Assembly (NCBI RefSeq): GCF_042242105.1
Contig: NC_092013.1
Coordinates: forward strand, 5,653,730-5,717,729
Length of the DNA stretch: 64,000 nucleotides
Direction: 5' to 3'
From: Pempheris klunzingeri
Lineage: Eukaryota > Chordata > Actinopteri > Acropomatiformes > Pempheridae
Below the pieces are notes generated by a model. That model was given only the letters and a program-made list of their open reading frames with translations. It was not told the DNA's origin and did no database searches. The position numbers were made by a program, and so were the translations under genes. Below, piece by piece: positions 12,359 through 23,079 of this stretch (its first letter is position 1; every line of letters begins with the position of its first letter).

Positions 12359-15300
12359 ACAGTGCTGGTGCTGGCCGGACGGGGACTTTCTGTGCGTTGA
12401 GTACAGTCCTGGAGAGGGTGAAGGCAGAGGGCATCCTGGATGTCTTCCAGACAGTCAAGAGCCTCAGACTGCAGAGACCCCACATGGTGCAGACACTGGT
12501 GAGGGGCCCTTTGAACCGTCATAGAAAGTTACTTTTTATTATTCCCACATGCTTTCCTCACATCCTTTTTAACCCTTTATGGGGCACTCAATGAAATACT
12601 TAGTAGTTAATAGTACTGGTGGTCATTACAAGACGTTTTTGTTATGGTGAAAATCAAGGTCAATGAAGTTACCATATATGGTTTCTTGCCGGTCTGTCAT
12701 TTAGCCTGATTGTCACTGATTGGCTTGGAGTTCTACTGCCTCATGGTGAGGCAAGGGGTGGGCATTTTGAACTCCCACTTAAGTTACCAAATAAGGACCA
12801 TTGCCCAATAAAGGGTTAAAAAAATGCTCATGTTGCTCTTTTTTCTCCCCTAATAAGCAACAGATTGAATTAAGAAGCTTGATTTATTGACACTGCCAAG
12901 GATTGACTGGGTATTTCCATTAGTATTGGCAGTCAAATTGGGGACTAAGTCTAAGTGTATGCTTGCAGGGTTAAAGGGATAGTTCGGCTCTTGAGAAACA
13001 CACTCACTTTGTTGCTTAGAGTTGGATGAGAAGATTGATGCCACTCATGCCTGTATGGTGCACATGTGGCTGTGGCCAACAGCAGGTGTCGATTCTCACA
13101 AGTAACACTCTGCGGGAACAAGAACAAGCATATTCCTAAAATGTTGAACTATTCCTTTAAGAAATGTGTTTCATTTTATTTAAGAGGTAGAAAAATACGT
13201 AAACTAGCACATACAGCTCTGGAAAAAATTGAGACCACTGCAAATTTTTCTGAAATCAGCATCTCTACATGTATGACAGCCATCCCATTCCAGTGTCTGT
13301 TGAATTCCAACACAAGCACACCTCACTCTACTTAATGAGGTACTGATTAGGTGATCACCTGAATCAAATCTTATTTAATGAGGAAAAGTATAAAAACCAC
13401 TGCTGTGGTCATCACTATCCTCTTGCAATAGGACCAGCTGGATGACAAAATCAGTGCTAGTAGTACCTCAAAAGTAACTGGAATCTCAAAAATAACTATT
13501 GACCATGCCAAAAGAGTTGAAAAGAAAAGTTTTGAGTGAGGAAAAGAAGGGTTCAATTCTGGCTTTACTGGCAGAGGGATACAGTGAGCATCAGGTTGCT
13601 TCCATCCTTAAAATTTCTAAGTCTGCGGTTCATAAGAACAAGGTCAAGCAGCAGACATTGAGGACAACAAAGCTACAGACCGGCAGAGGGCGAAAACGAC
13701 CCTCCACTGACCGAGATGACCGTCAACTCATTCGGATGTCACTCAGCAACAGTAGGATGACATCAAGTGACCTACAAAAAGAATGGCAAATGGCAGCTGG
13801 GGTGAAGTGCACGGCGAGAACGGTTCGAAACAGGCTCCTGGGGGCAGGGCTCAAGTCATGCAAAGCTAGAAAAAAGCCCTTCATCAATGAAAAGCAAAGA
13901 AGAGCCAGGCTGAGGTTTGCAAAAGACCATAAGGATCAGACCATAGAGGACTGGAGTAAGGTCATCTTCACTGATGAGTCCAATTTTCAGCTTTGCCCAA
14001 CACCTGGTCGTCTAATGGTTAGAGGGAGACCTGGAGAGGCCTCCAAGCCACAGTGTCTCGCACCCACTGTGAAATCTGGTGGAGGATCTGTGAAGATCTG
14101 GGGGTGCTTCAGCAAGGCTGGAATCTGGCAGATTCGTCTTTGTGAAGGATGCATGAATCAAGCCACGTACAAGGTTGTCCTGGAAGAAAACTTGCTTCCT
14201 TCTGCTTTGACAATGTTCCCCAACTCTGAGGGTTGGTTTCTCCAGCAGGACAATGCTCCATGCCACACAGCAAGGTCAGTCAAGGTGTGGATGAAGGACC
14301 ACCAGATCAAGACCCTGTCACGGCCAGCCCAATCTCCAGACCTGAACCCCATTGAAAACCTCTGGAATGTGATCAAGAGGAAGATGGATGGTCACAAGCC
14401 ATCAAACAAAGCTGAGCTTCTTGAATTTTTGCGCCAGGAGTGGCATAAAGTCACCCAACAACAATGTGAAAGACTGGAGGAGAGCATGCCAAGACGCATG
14501 AAAGCTGGGATTAAAAATCAGGGTTATTCCACCAAATATTGATTTCTGAACTCTTCCTAAGTTAAAACATTAGTATTGTTTTGTTTAAAAATGAATATGA
14601 ACTTGTTTTCTTTGCATTATTTGAGATTTGAAAACAAGATATTTTTATTGTTATTTTGACCATTTGTCATTTTCTGCAAATAAATGCTCTAAATAACAAT
14701 ATTTTTTTTTTGGAATTTGGGTGAAATGTTGTCAGTAGTTTATAGAATAAAACAACAATGTTAATTTTACTCAAACACATACCTATAAATAGTAAAATCA
14801 GAGAAACTGATCATTTTGCAGTGGTCTCAGAGTTATGGAGTAACTCTCTATACCAGCAGGTGACGATGGTCTGTGTTTATCATTAAAAGAAAACCGGCCG
14901 ACCTAAGACTGCAGATGAGCGGTGCTTACTAACCATTTTGGCACCACTCTCACTCATCACAGACAGTTTGGTCACTTCTCTTCTCGTGCCAGTCGGAGTA
15001 ATCTCTCTCACTAACGGGCTCCGCCACCAACTCAACATGCTGAATCAGCCGAAAAGCCACAGACAGGTCCAGCTAGTGCCAATGGTGTGGGACACTCTGC
15101 AAAAACTAGGGACACAAACTCTTGCACACTGCTGATCGAGTGTGTGTTGGATTGTTTTTTCCATTGTAGTCTATATTCTGTTGTGTCAAATATTTCGATG
15201 CAAAAACACAAGGTTTTAGGAAGTTGTACTGAGCCCTTCTAGAAAGAGTCAGTGACTGAAGTGTTGCGGATATTTCAGAAAGTTTTTGTGTCAGTAGTTC

Positions 15301-15418
15301 CACCTGACGTGGCTGTCTCTCCTGTCCCCTCCCCCCTCCGCAGGAGCAGTACGAGTTCTGCTACAAAGTGGTCCAGGAGTATATTGATGCCTTTTCTGAT
15401 TACGCCAACTTCAAGTAG
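545..15418 (+). CDS. ptpra: Receptor-type tyrosine-protein phosphatase alpha
   Basis: Coding exons: 545-620, 732-1190, 4663-4762, 5004-5077, 5595-5731, 6081-6171, 6441-6517, 6623-6659, 6783-6880, 7368-7487, 7733-7899, 8661-8796, 8947-9096, 9715-9808, 9960-10036, 10775-10909, 11502-11627, 11818-11969, 12363-12498, 15344-15418. They join in frame to 838 aa. A signal peptide (1-18) precedes a short Thr/Pro-rich ectodomain with four N-x-S/T sites, a membrane helix (about 186-211) and two PTP domains. D1 has the WPD-loop acid D446 and nucleophile C478 in [11 protein letters not shown]2 keeps a cysteine (C768, [10 protein letters not shown]) but has WPE (E735) and lacks the pTyr-loop tyrosine (KNRVLQIIP), as known for PTPRA D2. 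The tail ends SDYANFK; Tyr834 corresponds to the Grb2-binding tyrosine. Known role: plasma-membrane phosphatase that activates Src and Fyn by removing their C-terminal phosphate. The C-terminus fits PTPRA rather than PTPRE. The ectodomain is poorly conserved, so exons 1-2 are the least certain. Confidence 0.95.
1191..4662 (+). other. Large ptpra intron 2
   Basis: This 3.5-kb intron separates the ectodomain exon from the transmembrane exon. It contains a poly-T run near 2531-2554 and an old interspersed repeat at 4168-4345. Small open frames in it have no splice or homology support. No regulatory element was recognised. Confidence 0.6.
4168..4345 (+). repeat. Degenerate interspersed repeat of fish (tttagcttagcataaagactg family)
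   Basis: The stretch contains the block gcttagcttagcataaagac followed by agggaaacggctagcctg and aaaatccgcc. I recognise this combination from a non-autonomous repeat very common in percomorph genomes. The copy is diverged and I cannot see clear terminal repeats or target duplications. It may belong to the same broad family as the TTAA-flanked element at 12971-13160, but that is inference. Confidence 0.45.
5101..5151 (+). repeat. (GT)n microsatellite in ptpra intron
   Basis: About 25 uninterrupted GT units lie 23 bases after the donor of the exon that ends at 5077. Apparent reading frames through it (poly Val-Cys, or His-Thr antisense) are artefacts. Confidence 0.95.
12307..12355 (+). repeat. 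(GT)n tract replacing the polypyrimidine tract of a ptpra acceptor
   Basis: About 24 GT units run to within 8 bases of the acceptor (acacag, ending 12362) of the exon that carries the D2 active-site motif. No ordinary pyrimidine tract lies between them, so U2AF would have to bind UG repeats. Confidence 0.9.
12569..12819. mobile_element. TTAA-flanked MITE (piggyBac-type ends)
   Basis: A 251-base element begins TTAACCCTTTATGGGGCA and ends TGCCCAATAAAGGGTTAA. Its ends are near-perfect inverted repeats flanked by the TTAA target site typical of piggyBac transposons. It has no coding capacity, so it would be mobilised in trans. It lies in the last ptpra intron. Confidence 0.7.
12971..13160. mobile_element. 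Second TTAA-flanked MITE
   Basis: A 190-base non-coding element has inverted ends: TTAAAGGGATAGTTC at the left and GAACTATTCCTTTAA at the right. It resembles a repeat family common in fish genomes whose copies begin ttaaagggatagttc. It sits 54 bases before the Tc1 element. Its internal part is short, so it is probably a deletion derivative. Confidence 0.6.
13214..14832 (+). mobile_element. Tc1/mariner-family transposon in the last ptpra intron
   Basis: The left end begins CAGCTCTGGAAAAAATTGAG directly after a TA dinucleotide at 13212-13213, the Tc1 target site. The block gagaccactgca recurs inverted at the right end (tgcagtggtctc, about 14818-14829). Beyond that point the right terminal repeat no longer matches the left, so it is truncated or diverged and the exact right boundary is uncertain. 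The element carries one uninterrupted transposase gene in the same orientation as ptpra. Confidence 0.85.
13505..14542 (+). CDS. Tc1-like DD34E transposase
   Basis: An uninterrupted single-exon frame of 345 aa, a usual length for fish Tc1 transposases. The ATG at 13505 is chosen over an in-frame TTG six bases upstream. An N-terminal helix-turn-helix region (about 10-60, with [16 protein letters not shown]) should bind the terminal repeats. A second basic DNA-binding region follows. The catalytic triad is intact: D in IFTDESNF, D in LQQDNAPCH and E in [11 protein letters not shown], with exactly 34 residues between the last two. The enzyme would cut and paste the element at TA sites. There is no frameshift or stop, so the copy is young or was recently active, but the damaged right end may prevent its own transposition. 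Confidence 0.93.
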   Translation: MPKELKRKVLSEEKKGSILALLAEGYSEHQVASILKISKSAVHKNKVKQQTLRTTKLQTGRGRKRPSTDRDDRQLIRMSLSNSRMTSSDLQKEWQMAAGVKCTARTVRNRLLGAGLKSCKARKKPFINEKQRRARLRFAKDHKDQTIEDWSKVIFTDESNFQLCPTPGRLMVRGRPGEASKPQCLAPTVKSGGGSVKIWGCFSKAGIWQIRLCEGCMNQATYKVVLEENLLPSALTMFPNSEGWFLQQDNAPCHTARSVKVWMKDHQIKTLSRPAQSPDLNPIENLWNVIKRKMDGHKPSNKAELLEFLRQEWHKVTQQQCERLEESMPRRMKAGIKNQGYSTKY

Positions 15419-17695
15419 GGACCTGCCATGGATGGATGGATGGATGGATGGATGTCCGCATACACTTCACACAAGCATATGCACGCACCAGAACATACAC
15501 ACACCCATACATTACCATGCAGAAAACTGCATATTCCCATCTGATGGGAGTGGTTTTTTTGTTTTTATTTCAAAAAAGACTCATCACAACTTGATCTGTG
15601 GATGGGATGAACTGCCCGGCGGAAAAGGGAACAGAGGCCTCGGCCCGGAGGACAGGGCAGCACAGTCGGACAGAAAAAAATAACTGAGATGCCTTCTTGA
15701 ATATTTTGTAATATTGGTCTTGTTAATACAGCCCTTCACCCCATTTGCTCTCTCTCCTCCCCCCATATGTATATATACTTACTGTGTTGCATCTTATTAC
15801 TTTGGTTTCAGACACAGTTTTGAGTTTGGCTGCATTTTCGGGTGGCACCTGTAATGTATTTTATTGGTATATATATAAATATATAAATATATATGAATAT
15901 AAATCTAATGCTTTGGAGGCTAATGTAAAAAAAAAAAAAAAAAAAATCCAGAGTCATGGTCAATGATGTGTGGATTTGTTTTCTGTAGGGACGGTGGCAT
16001 AAAACATTTTTGGCTTTGCTGAAGCCACGCTGTAGCAACATGTGTGGTAGCAGAACCCTGAACACTGACAGTGTTTTTCACTCCTAGACATTCATACAGT
16101 ACGTACACACACACACACACACACACAGGAGGAGCCATTTTTCTTCACACAGATTTAGTTCCATCAATCGAGCCAATTACAATATTCCCCTTTAGGTTTC
16201 AGGGGTTCAAAGGTCACTCATGATTGGATCACTGTGATGTAGCTCATAGACTCAGGTTGACACACACACACACACACACATATATAAACATACACACTAA
16301 ATGACAGGAGCCATTCTTCTTTTTTGAACATCAGTGTGTGTGTTTGTTTGAACTAGAGCATAAGCTGGCAGAGACGACGCAGTGTGTTTTCACATCACCG
16401 CTTATCTGCCGAGTGCCAAAGTCCCTCACTCACTTGGTTAAGCAGCTCTGGAGTCTGAGACACCAACCATGTTGAGACATTCAGTACAAGAAAGCTATTT
16501 TACTGTCTTAGCTTTGAAACCTAGAAAAAAAACAATTTCGATTTTTTTATTTTTTTTTCCCCCAGACTGTCTAAAAATTTAAAGGAATTGGTCGAGCTTT
16601 AATGTGAAATCTCTAAAATGCTTCTTCTTTTATCTGAAGGTCTGTTACAAGTATCGGCAGCCACGCTGATCACGTTGACAAGCCAAATCACAGATGACAC
16701 AATCACAAGCAGCCCCATTAATGCATCATAGAAATCAACAAATGTTATATAGCCAGCATATTTCCTCTCTTGTTTACAGACACACGTCAGTATTTCTTGT
16801 AGATTGTAATGAGCATTTCATTCCTGTATGGGTTTCCTTTGAGTCTGCCTGAATTAGCTCATTTCTTATTTTTTTTTATATCGGCCTCGCATCACCACGC
16901 TGTACTTTCGCTGAAGACTGATCCGCTTTTACTTCCCGCCATGAACACTGATGCCGAAGAATGTTTCTTTTTATTTGAATGCTGTTGCTAACATATTCCT
17001 CGAAAAATGGATGCATTGTTACTTTAATAGTGGAGGTGTGCCAAGCAATGTTTGCTATGATTTCTTTTTTTTTTTTTTTTTTAACAGCTGTCCTGTGAGG
17101 ACACTCAGACTTGAACTACAGTTTGTTTTTTTGCTTTTTTTGTTGTTGTTTAGATCAGGTCATAATTGAGGCCATGCCCTTCATGATTGTGTTGAAAGAT
17201 GAATAATGTCAGTTGACCGCAGGGCTTCAGCTCAGTCCTGATTTCAGCTCAGGAAATGACTGATGCCAGGATTGTTTTAAATTTTACAATTTGATCAAAT
17301 TCAGCTTGAGTTCATCTCCGCAGCCAACTCAGTTCAAATGATTTGAACTCCCACCAGAGGAGTGTTCTGATATCAAGCCTCACCCGGATTTTAACAGGTT
17401 TTAATGCCATGATATTAGAAATTGTATTTCTTTTAGGAGATTTCAAGCTATGTGTTTTATGTCGATTTTAACTGTAAACAGCCCCATACTTGTATATAAT
17501 CTGCATCTCATTAGCTAATACATTAAACTAACACTCCCATTGCTTTTACTGAAAGAAGGAGCACAATCAAATTTAATTTATTGATAGTAAACGTCATTAA
17601 ATTACATGCTGAATTTCCAAGAAGGGCGATTGCTGTGTCAATGTTGATTGTTTGAACACTCATGCACTATTTGCACCAAAAGCAAAGTCCTTAAA

Positions 17696-17701
17696 AATAA
17701 A
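17696..17701 (+). terminator. Candidate poly(A) signal for ptpra
   Basis: AATAAA about 2.3 kb after the ptpra stop codon. A second AATAAA lies at 19159-19164. Which one is used cannot be decided from the sequence. Confidence 0.3.
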
Positions 17702-19644
17702 GAACCAAATGAGAGATGAGGTGAGAATGATGATATGGCCTTTTGATATTTGGAATATGGGAACCATATTTGAACTCTTGTGAAGCTCTTCCAGGTCTCA
17801 AAGCTCCGGGTTTAGCTTTCCGTAAGGCCCCTGTAGGGACTTAAAGCAGCAGATATTTTAACCGACGAGTCACTGAAAATGTTGTCTGTTTGTGCATCGT
17901 TGTCATTTCAGGTCTTGTTTCGTTCCAAAGCATCACAAGTGCCCGTGCTATTAGTTAGGTGCCATTATGTTTTTTTCTTTATTTACTGTGTCACTTATTG
18001 GGTTTAATTAATAGAGGGGGGGGGGATGCTTTTTGTTTGGCTGCTGTCTGTTAGATGGGTTTGTTGTGTGTTTGGATCATGTTATCACTTTGTCTCACTG
18101 CGATTTGACAGCAAAACATGACCGTGCCAACCCACGAGACCCACTATTTTGCTATTATAGTGAACCTTTAAAAAGTGCCTCACAGGTAGGTTTCCCCAAA
18201 AAGAATTTGTAATTTTTCCGACTTTACATACAATTCGTGGCAGTTTCCTTTGCATTTTCCCAACTCGCATGTATTTCCTGAACTCTCACCTGCAAACCAC
18301 TGACAAACCTTTTATTGACAAATCAATTGGGCCAAAACCAAGACTGGGTCAGTCATCCTTCCTTTCACATTCCCTCTTGTAGCATATGTCTAGTTTCCTT
18401 GATCGTGCAGATCAAACTAACATTGAGGTCACTTTTAAATAAATTCCATCTTTGATTTTAATGGCTTCATTTCATTCCATATCACCTAAATGTGGGATCC
18501 ATGACAGGTAATCAGTTGTGGGTACCAGAGTCTTCATTGAAAAATCAGGATTTTTTTCCCCCCCAATAACAAATACAATTTCAATTGCATCACCACCATG
18601 GGAAAGCGGTTGTCCCTGTTTCACCCCTTTGTTCCTGGAGGTTTGCCCCAGTGGAGCATTAGACTGGAGGAAGACTACAGTCCAACTTAGCTCTCCTCTC
18701 CACCTTTTATATGTCCTTTTATGTCTCCTATCCAGCTCCACTCGCTGTCCACTTATAGCTTCCTTTTCCTTTCACTTTGTCCTCGGACCATCTTTCCCCG
18801 GTGGTCACTGCCCACTCCCTTTTGTACATAATGTAACGTTATTTATATTTCATTCCTGTCTGCTGCTTTGCTTATTTTATTTTCTTCTGCCCCCCCCCCT
18901 TCTTTTTTTCTTTTAAAAGATGTATATTGAACTGTATCGGGACCATTTTGAAATGTATTAGAGATGTTTTGTTTTGGCCATTTTTAATTTGGTATAATTG
19001 TCTTAAGCAAATCCTATTTTTTAATTTGCCTATGTTTGTTTCTAGTGTTTTGTTATTCAAAATTTGAATATATGTATATATAATTATATATATGATAAAA
19101 TTATATATAATTATATAATGCCAAATGGCCTTTCTAAGCAAGATACTGTTCAAACCCAATAAAGTGCTTGAGATTTTATCCTTTGTCAGTACTTATTATG
19201 TCTTTAAATGTCGTGTAAAACACACAGGTGACCAACGTGTGCATTCATGCGTTGTTTTTACTCATTTCAAGTCCGGACAGCCTGATGCTCATTACAGCTC
19301 ACTTCTCAATGATGACAAATGGTGCAGTGGTGCAAAATAATTGCCAATCATTCGTGTACCTTTATAGATCAGGCAGTCCTCTCGAGTGTTCCTCTTGAAG
19401 GGCTTTCAATCAGTGTTTAACCCTTTGCTCCAATAAATAGTTGATGGTCATCATTTAGGTGTTAAAGTGTTTTGTTAAAGTGTTTGTGTGGGCAGTATAA
19501 TGCCTGGAGTGCATGTTAGGAGACATTCAGGTAGAATGAATCTGCTATAATTTAGTTTGGTGGGTTTACAGCTTCTTTAGGTTTTCTAAGAGCTGAGCAG
19601 CAGTCTACCAGCTCAGCAACACAAAGATATCCTGTAGGGATGAC

Positions 19645-19960
19645 TTAAAGGGACACTCCACCGATTTTTACATTTGAAGTTCAGTTTACTCGTCACAAGG
19701 ACTATTGCTCCTTGGGGTTATCTCAGCGTGGATTTAAGATTTTTACATAACATAACAGAAAGTGTTTACAAAGTGAAGAAACTGACAGAACTGAACATGT
19801 ATGAGGCAGGAAGGTTAAAAAGATAAGACAGTGTCACGTTATATTAAGGGAAATGTTGGATGGAGTGGTTTTGGAGCTGGACTCAAACTAGAAACTCAAA
19901 GTCTGGACATCTGCTGCTTTCATTTTTCCCTTTTTATTTATCTGCCTCTCGTGAGTTCCA
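19645..19960. repeat. TTAAAGGG-type interspersed repeat
   Basis: It begins TTAAAGGGACACTCCACCGA. A related start, TTAAAGGGGCAATACACTGA, occurs at 60311. The two look like diverged copies of one non-autonomous fish repeat. Right ends are not clear. Confidence 0.4.
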
Positions 19961-20568
19961 CAACTTTATGATGGTGGTACTTTTTTAAAAGGGAGCAACA
20001 TGTCATGCATTAATACACGAATTAGTGACAAACCTTTTACTGCCACATGCAATCTATAGATGTCCGCGTCGAGCCGAGCAAAAGAGGACTAATTCAGCAT
20101 GTGCACCCACAAGAGGTTTATATTATATTATAATAGAAAAAACAAACATGTAATTTGTATTTCAACAGGATGAAGGCAGTTAAGTTGCAAAAGTCTTAAA
20201 ATAAAAGGTGACAGGATTGTCAAACCTCAGACATAAGCAAAACATATGTGAGCTGTGTGTGTGTGTGTGTGTGTGTGAAAACCAATTACATTACAGTGTA
20301 GCCACCCATCAGTATATGTTAAACAGTAATTGCTCTTGCTTCACATTGACGTGCGAGTCCAGGAGCAGGGATTATGTCTCATCAGAGTCATCTTGTGTCA
20401 GTCAGTTCCTTGCACCAAGCAGTCCCATGTCACAACGCATCCCGAGTAAAACCCAGATCTGCACCTAAAACTCTAAAAAGGAAATACCTTTGTTCCTCTA
20501 ATCGAGAGGGATGTCATCAGTGGCCCGGCCAGGAACCCACAGTGTTTGTTCCCCTTGTCATCTGCGTT

Positions 20569-20603
20569 TCCCTCTGACCGAGGGGTCATCCAGGTCAGAG
20601 GGA
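20569..20603. promoter_or_regulatory. Inverted repeat with nuclear-receptor-type half-sites
   Basis: Perfect 11-base arms TCCCTCTGACC (20569-20579) and GGTCAGAGGGA (20593-20603) flank a 13-base spacer. The spacer and right arm also form GGGTCA-TCC-AGGTCA (20583-20597), a match to the DR3 layout bound by VDR/RXR-type receptors. It lies about 1.5 kb upstream of the gnrh2 start codon. Function is inferred from pattern only. Confidence 0.35.
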
Positions 20604-21214
20604 GGATGTGTGAACAGTCACTGGGGTCAAAACAGGTGCAAAAGGAGAGGAAATGGAAAGTATTGAGTTTTCCCTTCTGACAAGGACGGACTATTTGATC
20701 AGTTAAACACAATTAGAACATACTGAACCCATTGGCACTTTTAACATACAGTGCAAAGCTTCTCCCAAACTTCTTGAGTATAATTTCAGTAACTCCCTAC
20801 ATCCACTCTATAGAACAGAACGTATGCAATGAGGAGCGCTTTTGAGACATTTCTTATTTTCCTCGTGCCATAATGTACCTGAATATGAACACATTAGTGA
20901 CGCTGTTTGTCATTTATCTGTAAATTCAATGACTTAAATCTGTTGTTCAGCCAGTGATGGCGTTTGGAAGCGGCTACGTGTGATGTGTGTAAGCAGATGA
21001 ACATCCCAGGGGTGCCAGTGCTGTTTGCAGGTGATAATTGGAACAGGCTACGTCTTCTGGACCCGTTTGTCCTCAGGGAGCACTCATTTCACCCTTGGAG
21101 ACAGAGGGGGCCAAAGGGGTCAGCGATGGGTGGGACAATTATGGAATGATAATGGAAATGTACGTCAGGAGGGGGGCCTTTTAGACTGGTACATATATCG
21201 AGGAGGACGATGAT

Positions 21215-21330
21215 GAGGTTGAAGAGAATCTCTACAGTAACAGTGACCAAGTGAAGGATAAGCAGAGGGAGCTTCTTCTGGGACGTTGAGGGACACCTGT
21301 ACTCATAAAGCTGTGAGAGTTGAAACTAAG
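21215..21330 (+). other. gnrh2: Possible 5' untranslated exon of gnrh2
   Basis: A good donor (aactaag|gtaagg at 21330/21331) lies 0.76 kb upstream of the first coding exon, which itself starts after an acceptor (cctttag at 22080). A TATA-like acatatat lies at about 21191-21198. The upstream limit is a guess, because no transcript start can be read from sequence. Confidence 0.25.
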
Positions 21331-22091
21331 GTAAGGAGGCTCACTTTTATTTACTTACTTTTAAATAACTTTACACTACCATGTTTAGAATAGTGATTGT
21401 TGAAGCCACTACAAGGAACTCTTACTTTGTGTCATAAAGATCTTCATCTGGCTCGCTGTGCTCGACAAAGTTAAACCAGTGTTAGTCAAAGCGTTAGCTA
21501 GCTTTGTTTTAACCACCGAAATAGATTTATATATTGATGCATAATCACATATTGTATTTCACAAACAAAATCGACATATTTACATATCTGTCTGGGTGGA
21601 AGAAGGAAAATTCAGGTTTGGTTTTGAATACTTTTAAAACCCTACACTTCTCTCCATCTGTTGAAAGATCAACCAACGCCGACTTGTGTTTGATGCTGTC
21701 TGTCTCTTTTAGCTTTTTTTTGTTCTTCCGTCACTTCTTTTAGTTTTTTTTTTAGCAGCCATGACCACAAAAGACAATGTCCCAAATAAAATTCTCTGAA
21801 GAAAATTTCTCTTCCTGCTTACTTTTAATTACTGTACTACTCACTGCCATGTTTCAGCAGTGCTTTCAGGCGACACAGTGGTCTACTCTGTTCCCATTTC
21901 TTACAGGAAAAGCTAAAATCAAGGATGTCCTTTAACATTAACTCAAAAAATTTTAGCTGATGGAAAATATAATTGACAGCAATTTAAACACTTGTATATA
22001 TCTGATTGTACAAATCAGATATCAAAAGGTCAAAGATATTATGAAGTCGGAGCTAAATGAGTGTCCATGTTTGCCTTTAGGTGGGAATATC

Positions 22092-22893
22092 ATGTGTGTA
22101 TCTCGGCTGGTTTTGCTGTTTGGGCTGCTTCTATGTGTGGGGGCTCAGCTGTCCAGCGCCCAGCACTGGTCCCATGGATGGTACCCAGGAGGAAAGAGGG
22201 AACTGGACTCTTTCAGCACGTCAGAGGTCGGGATCGGTGTGTGTGTGTGTGTGTGTGTGTGCAGTTTTTTCCTTTTCCTGGTGAGAATAAATGTACCTCT
22301 TTATTCTTCTCTCATCCTTTGAATCTCACTCTCTGTGACTCTCAGATTTCAGAGGAGATTAAACTGTGTGAGGCTGGAGAATGCAGCTACCTGAGACCCC
22401 AGAGGAGAAGTATCCTGAGAAATATTCTTGTAAGTCAACTAACCAGTGCTGCATGGATGCAGGTTGCCATGTAATATGTCACATTTCTATAGGCTGGACA
22501 TAACAACAAAACATTGTATTATAGCCAGCGTTGGGTCAGATGACATAATTTATTGGATTACAAAAAATAATCTAATCTGTATACTGTTGAATTACTTTTG
22601 GATTACTTAAAAATCATACATTGAAAATACTGCACCTTATACTAAACAAAATGGAAAGATAATAACACTATATTATTAAATATGTAATCAAGTAATCATT
22701 GACAATGTGACTATAATCTAATTACGTCTTTTCAAGCGTAACCTGGGCTGACCATGTAATACGTTTCTATCCCTCCCTGACTTTAGCTGCATGTTATAAA
22801 CGTATTGAAATCAGTGTGTCTGACTCTCATGTTATTTTCTGTCACTCTTCACAGTTGGATGTCTTGGCCAGAGAGCTCCAGAAGAGGAAGTGA
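22092..22893 (+). CDS. gnrh2: Prepro-gonadotropin-releasing hormone 2 (chicken GnRH-II)
   Basis: Coding exons 22092-22226, 22346-22429 and 22855-22893 join in phase 0 to 85 aa, the usual size of fish prepro-GnRH2. The order is a 23-aa signal peptide, the decapeptide [10 protein letters not shown], the amidation and cleavage site GKR, then the GnRH-associated peptide with two cysteines (LCEAGECS) and C-terminus LARELQKRK. The N-terminal Gln would become pyroglutamate, and the Gly of GKR supplies the C-terminal amide. Known role: secreted neuropeptide, mainly from midbrain tegmental neurons, acting on GnRH receptors. The first donor (GAG|gtcggg) is weak and is followed by a (GT)n tract at 22237-22260. 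Adjacency to ptpra supports the identification. Confidence 0.98.
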
Positions 22894-23073
22894 CGGCTTT
22901 CCACTCCACACTGCTTTTCTACCTGGCGACCCTCCTCTTCAGTGTCCTCGTCTCAATGTGAAACAACTTTATGTTGATCCTCAGATCTGGTTGTTATATT
23001 TGTCAGTAAACTTGTTTAGCATTATATGGATTTTCCCTGTGGTGAACAAATGTTGAGAATTATATCGTCCCAT

Positions 23074-23079
23074 AATAAA
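23074..23079 (+). terminator. gnrh2 poly(A) signal
   Basis: AATAAA 181 bases after the gnrh2 stop codon, a normal distance for this small transcript. Confidence 0.6.

Larger units (their letters stand above)
15419..22091 (+). other. ptpra 3' UTR and ptpra-gnrh2 intergenic region
   Basis: This region starts with a (GATG)n stretch (15428-15454) and includes (CA)n runs (16105-16128, 16261-16280), homopolymer runs and possible poly(A) signals. A TTAAAGGG-type repeat begins near 19645. No protein-coding exon is convincing. The region from about 20560 to 21330 probably holds the gnrh2 upstream region. Confidence 0.6.

Noticed and set aside
13499-13504. Upstream TTG as transposase start
   Set aside because: Eukaryotic initiation at the ATG at 13505 is far more likely and gives a normal Tc1 N-terminus (MPKELKRK).
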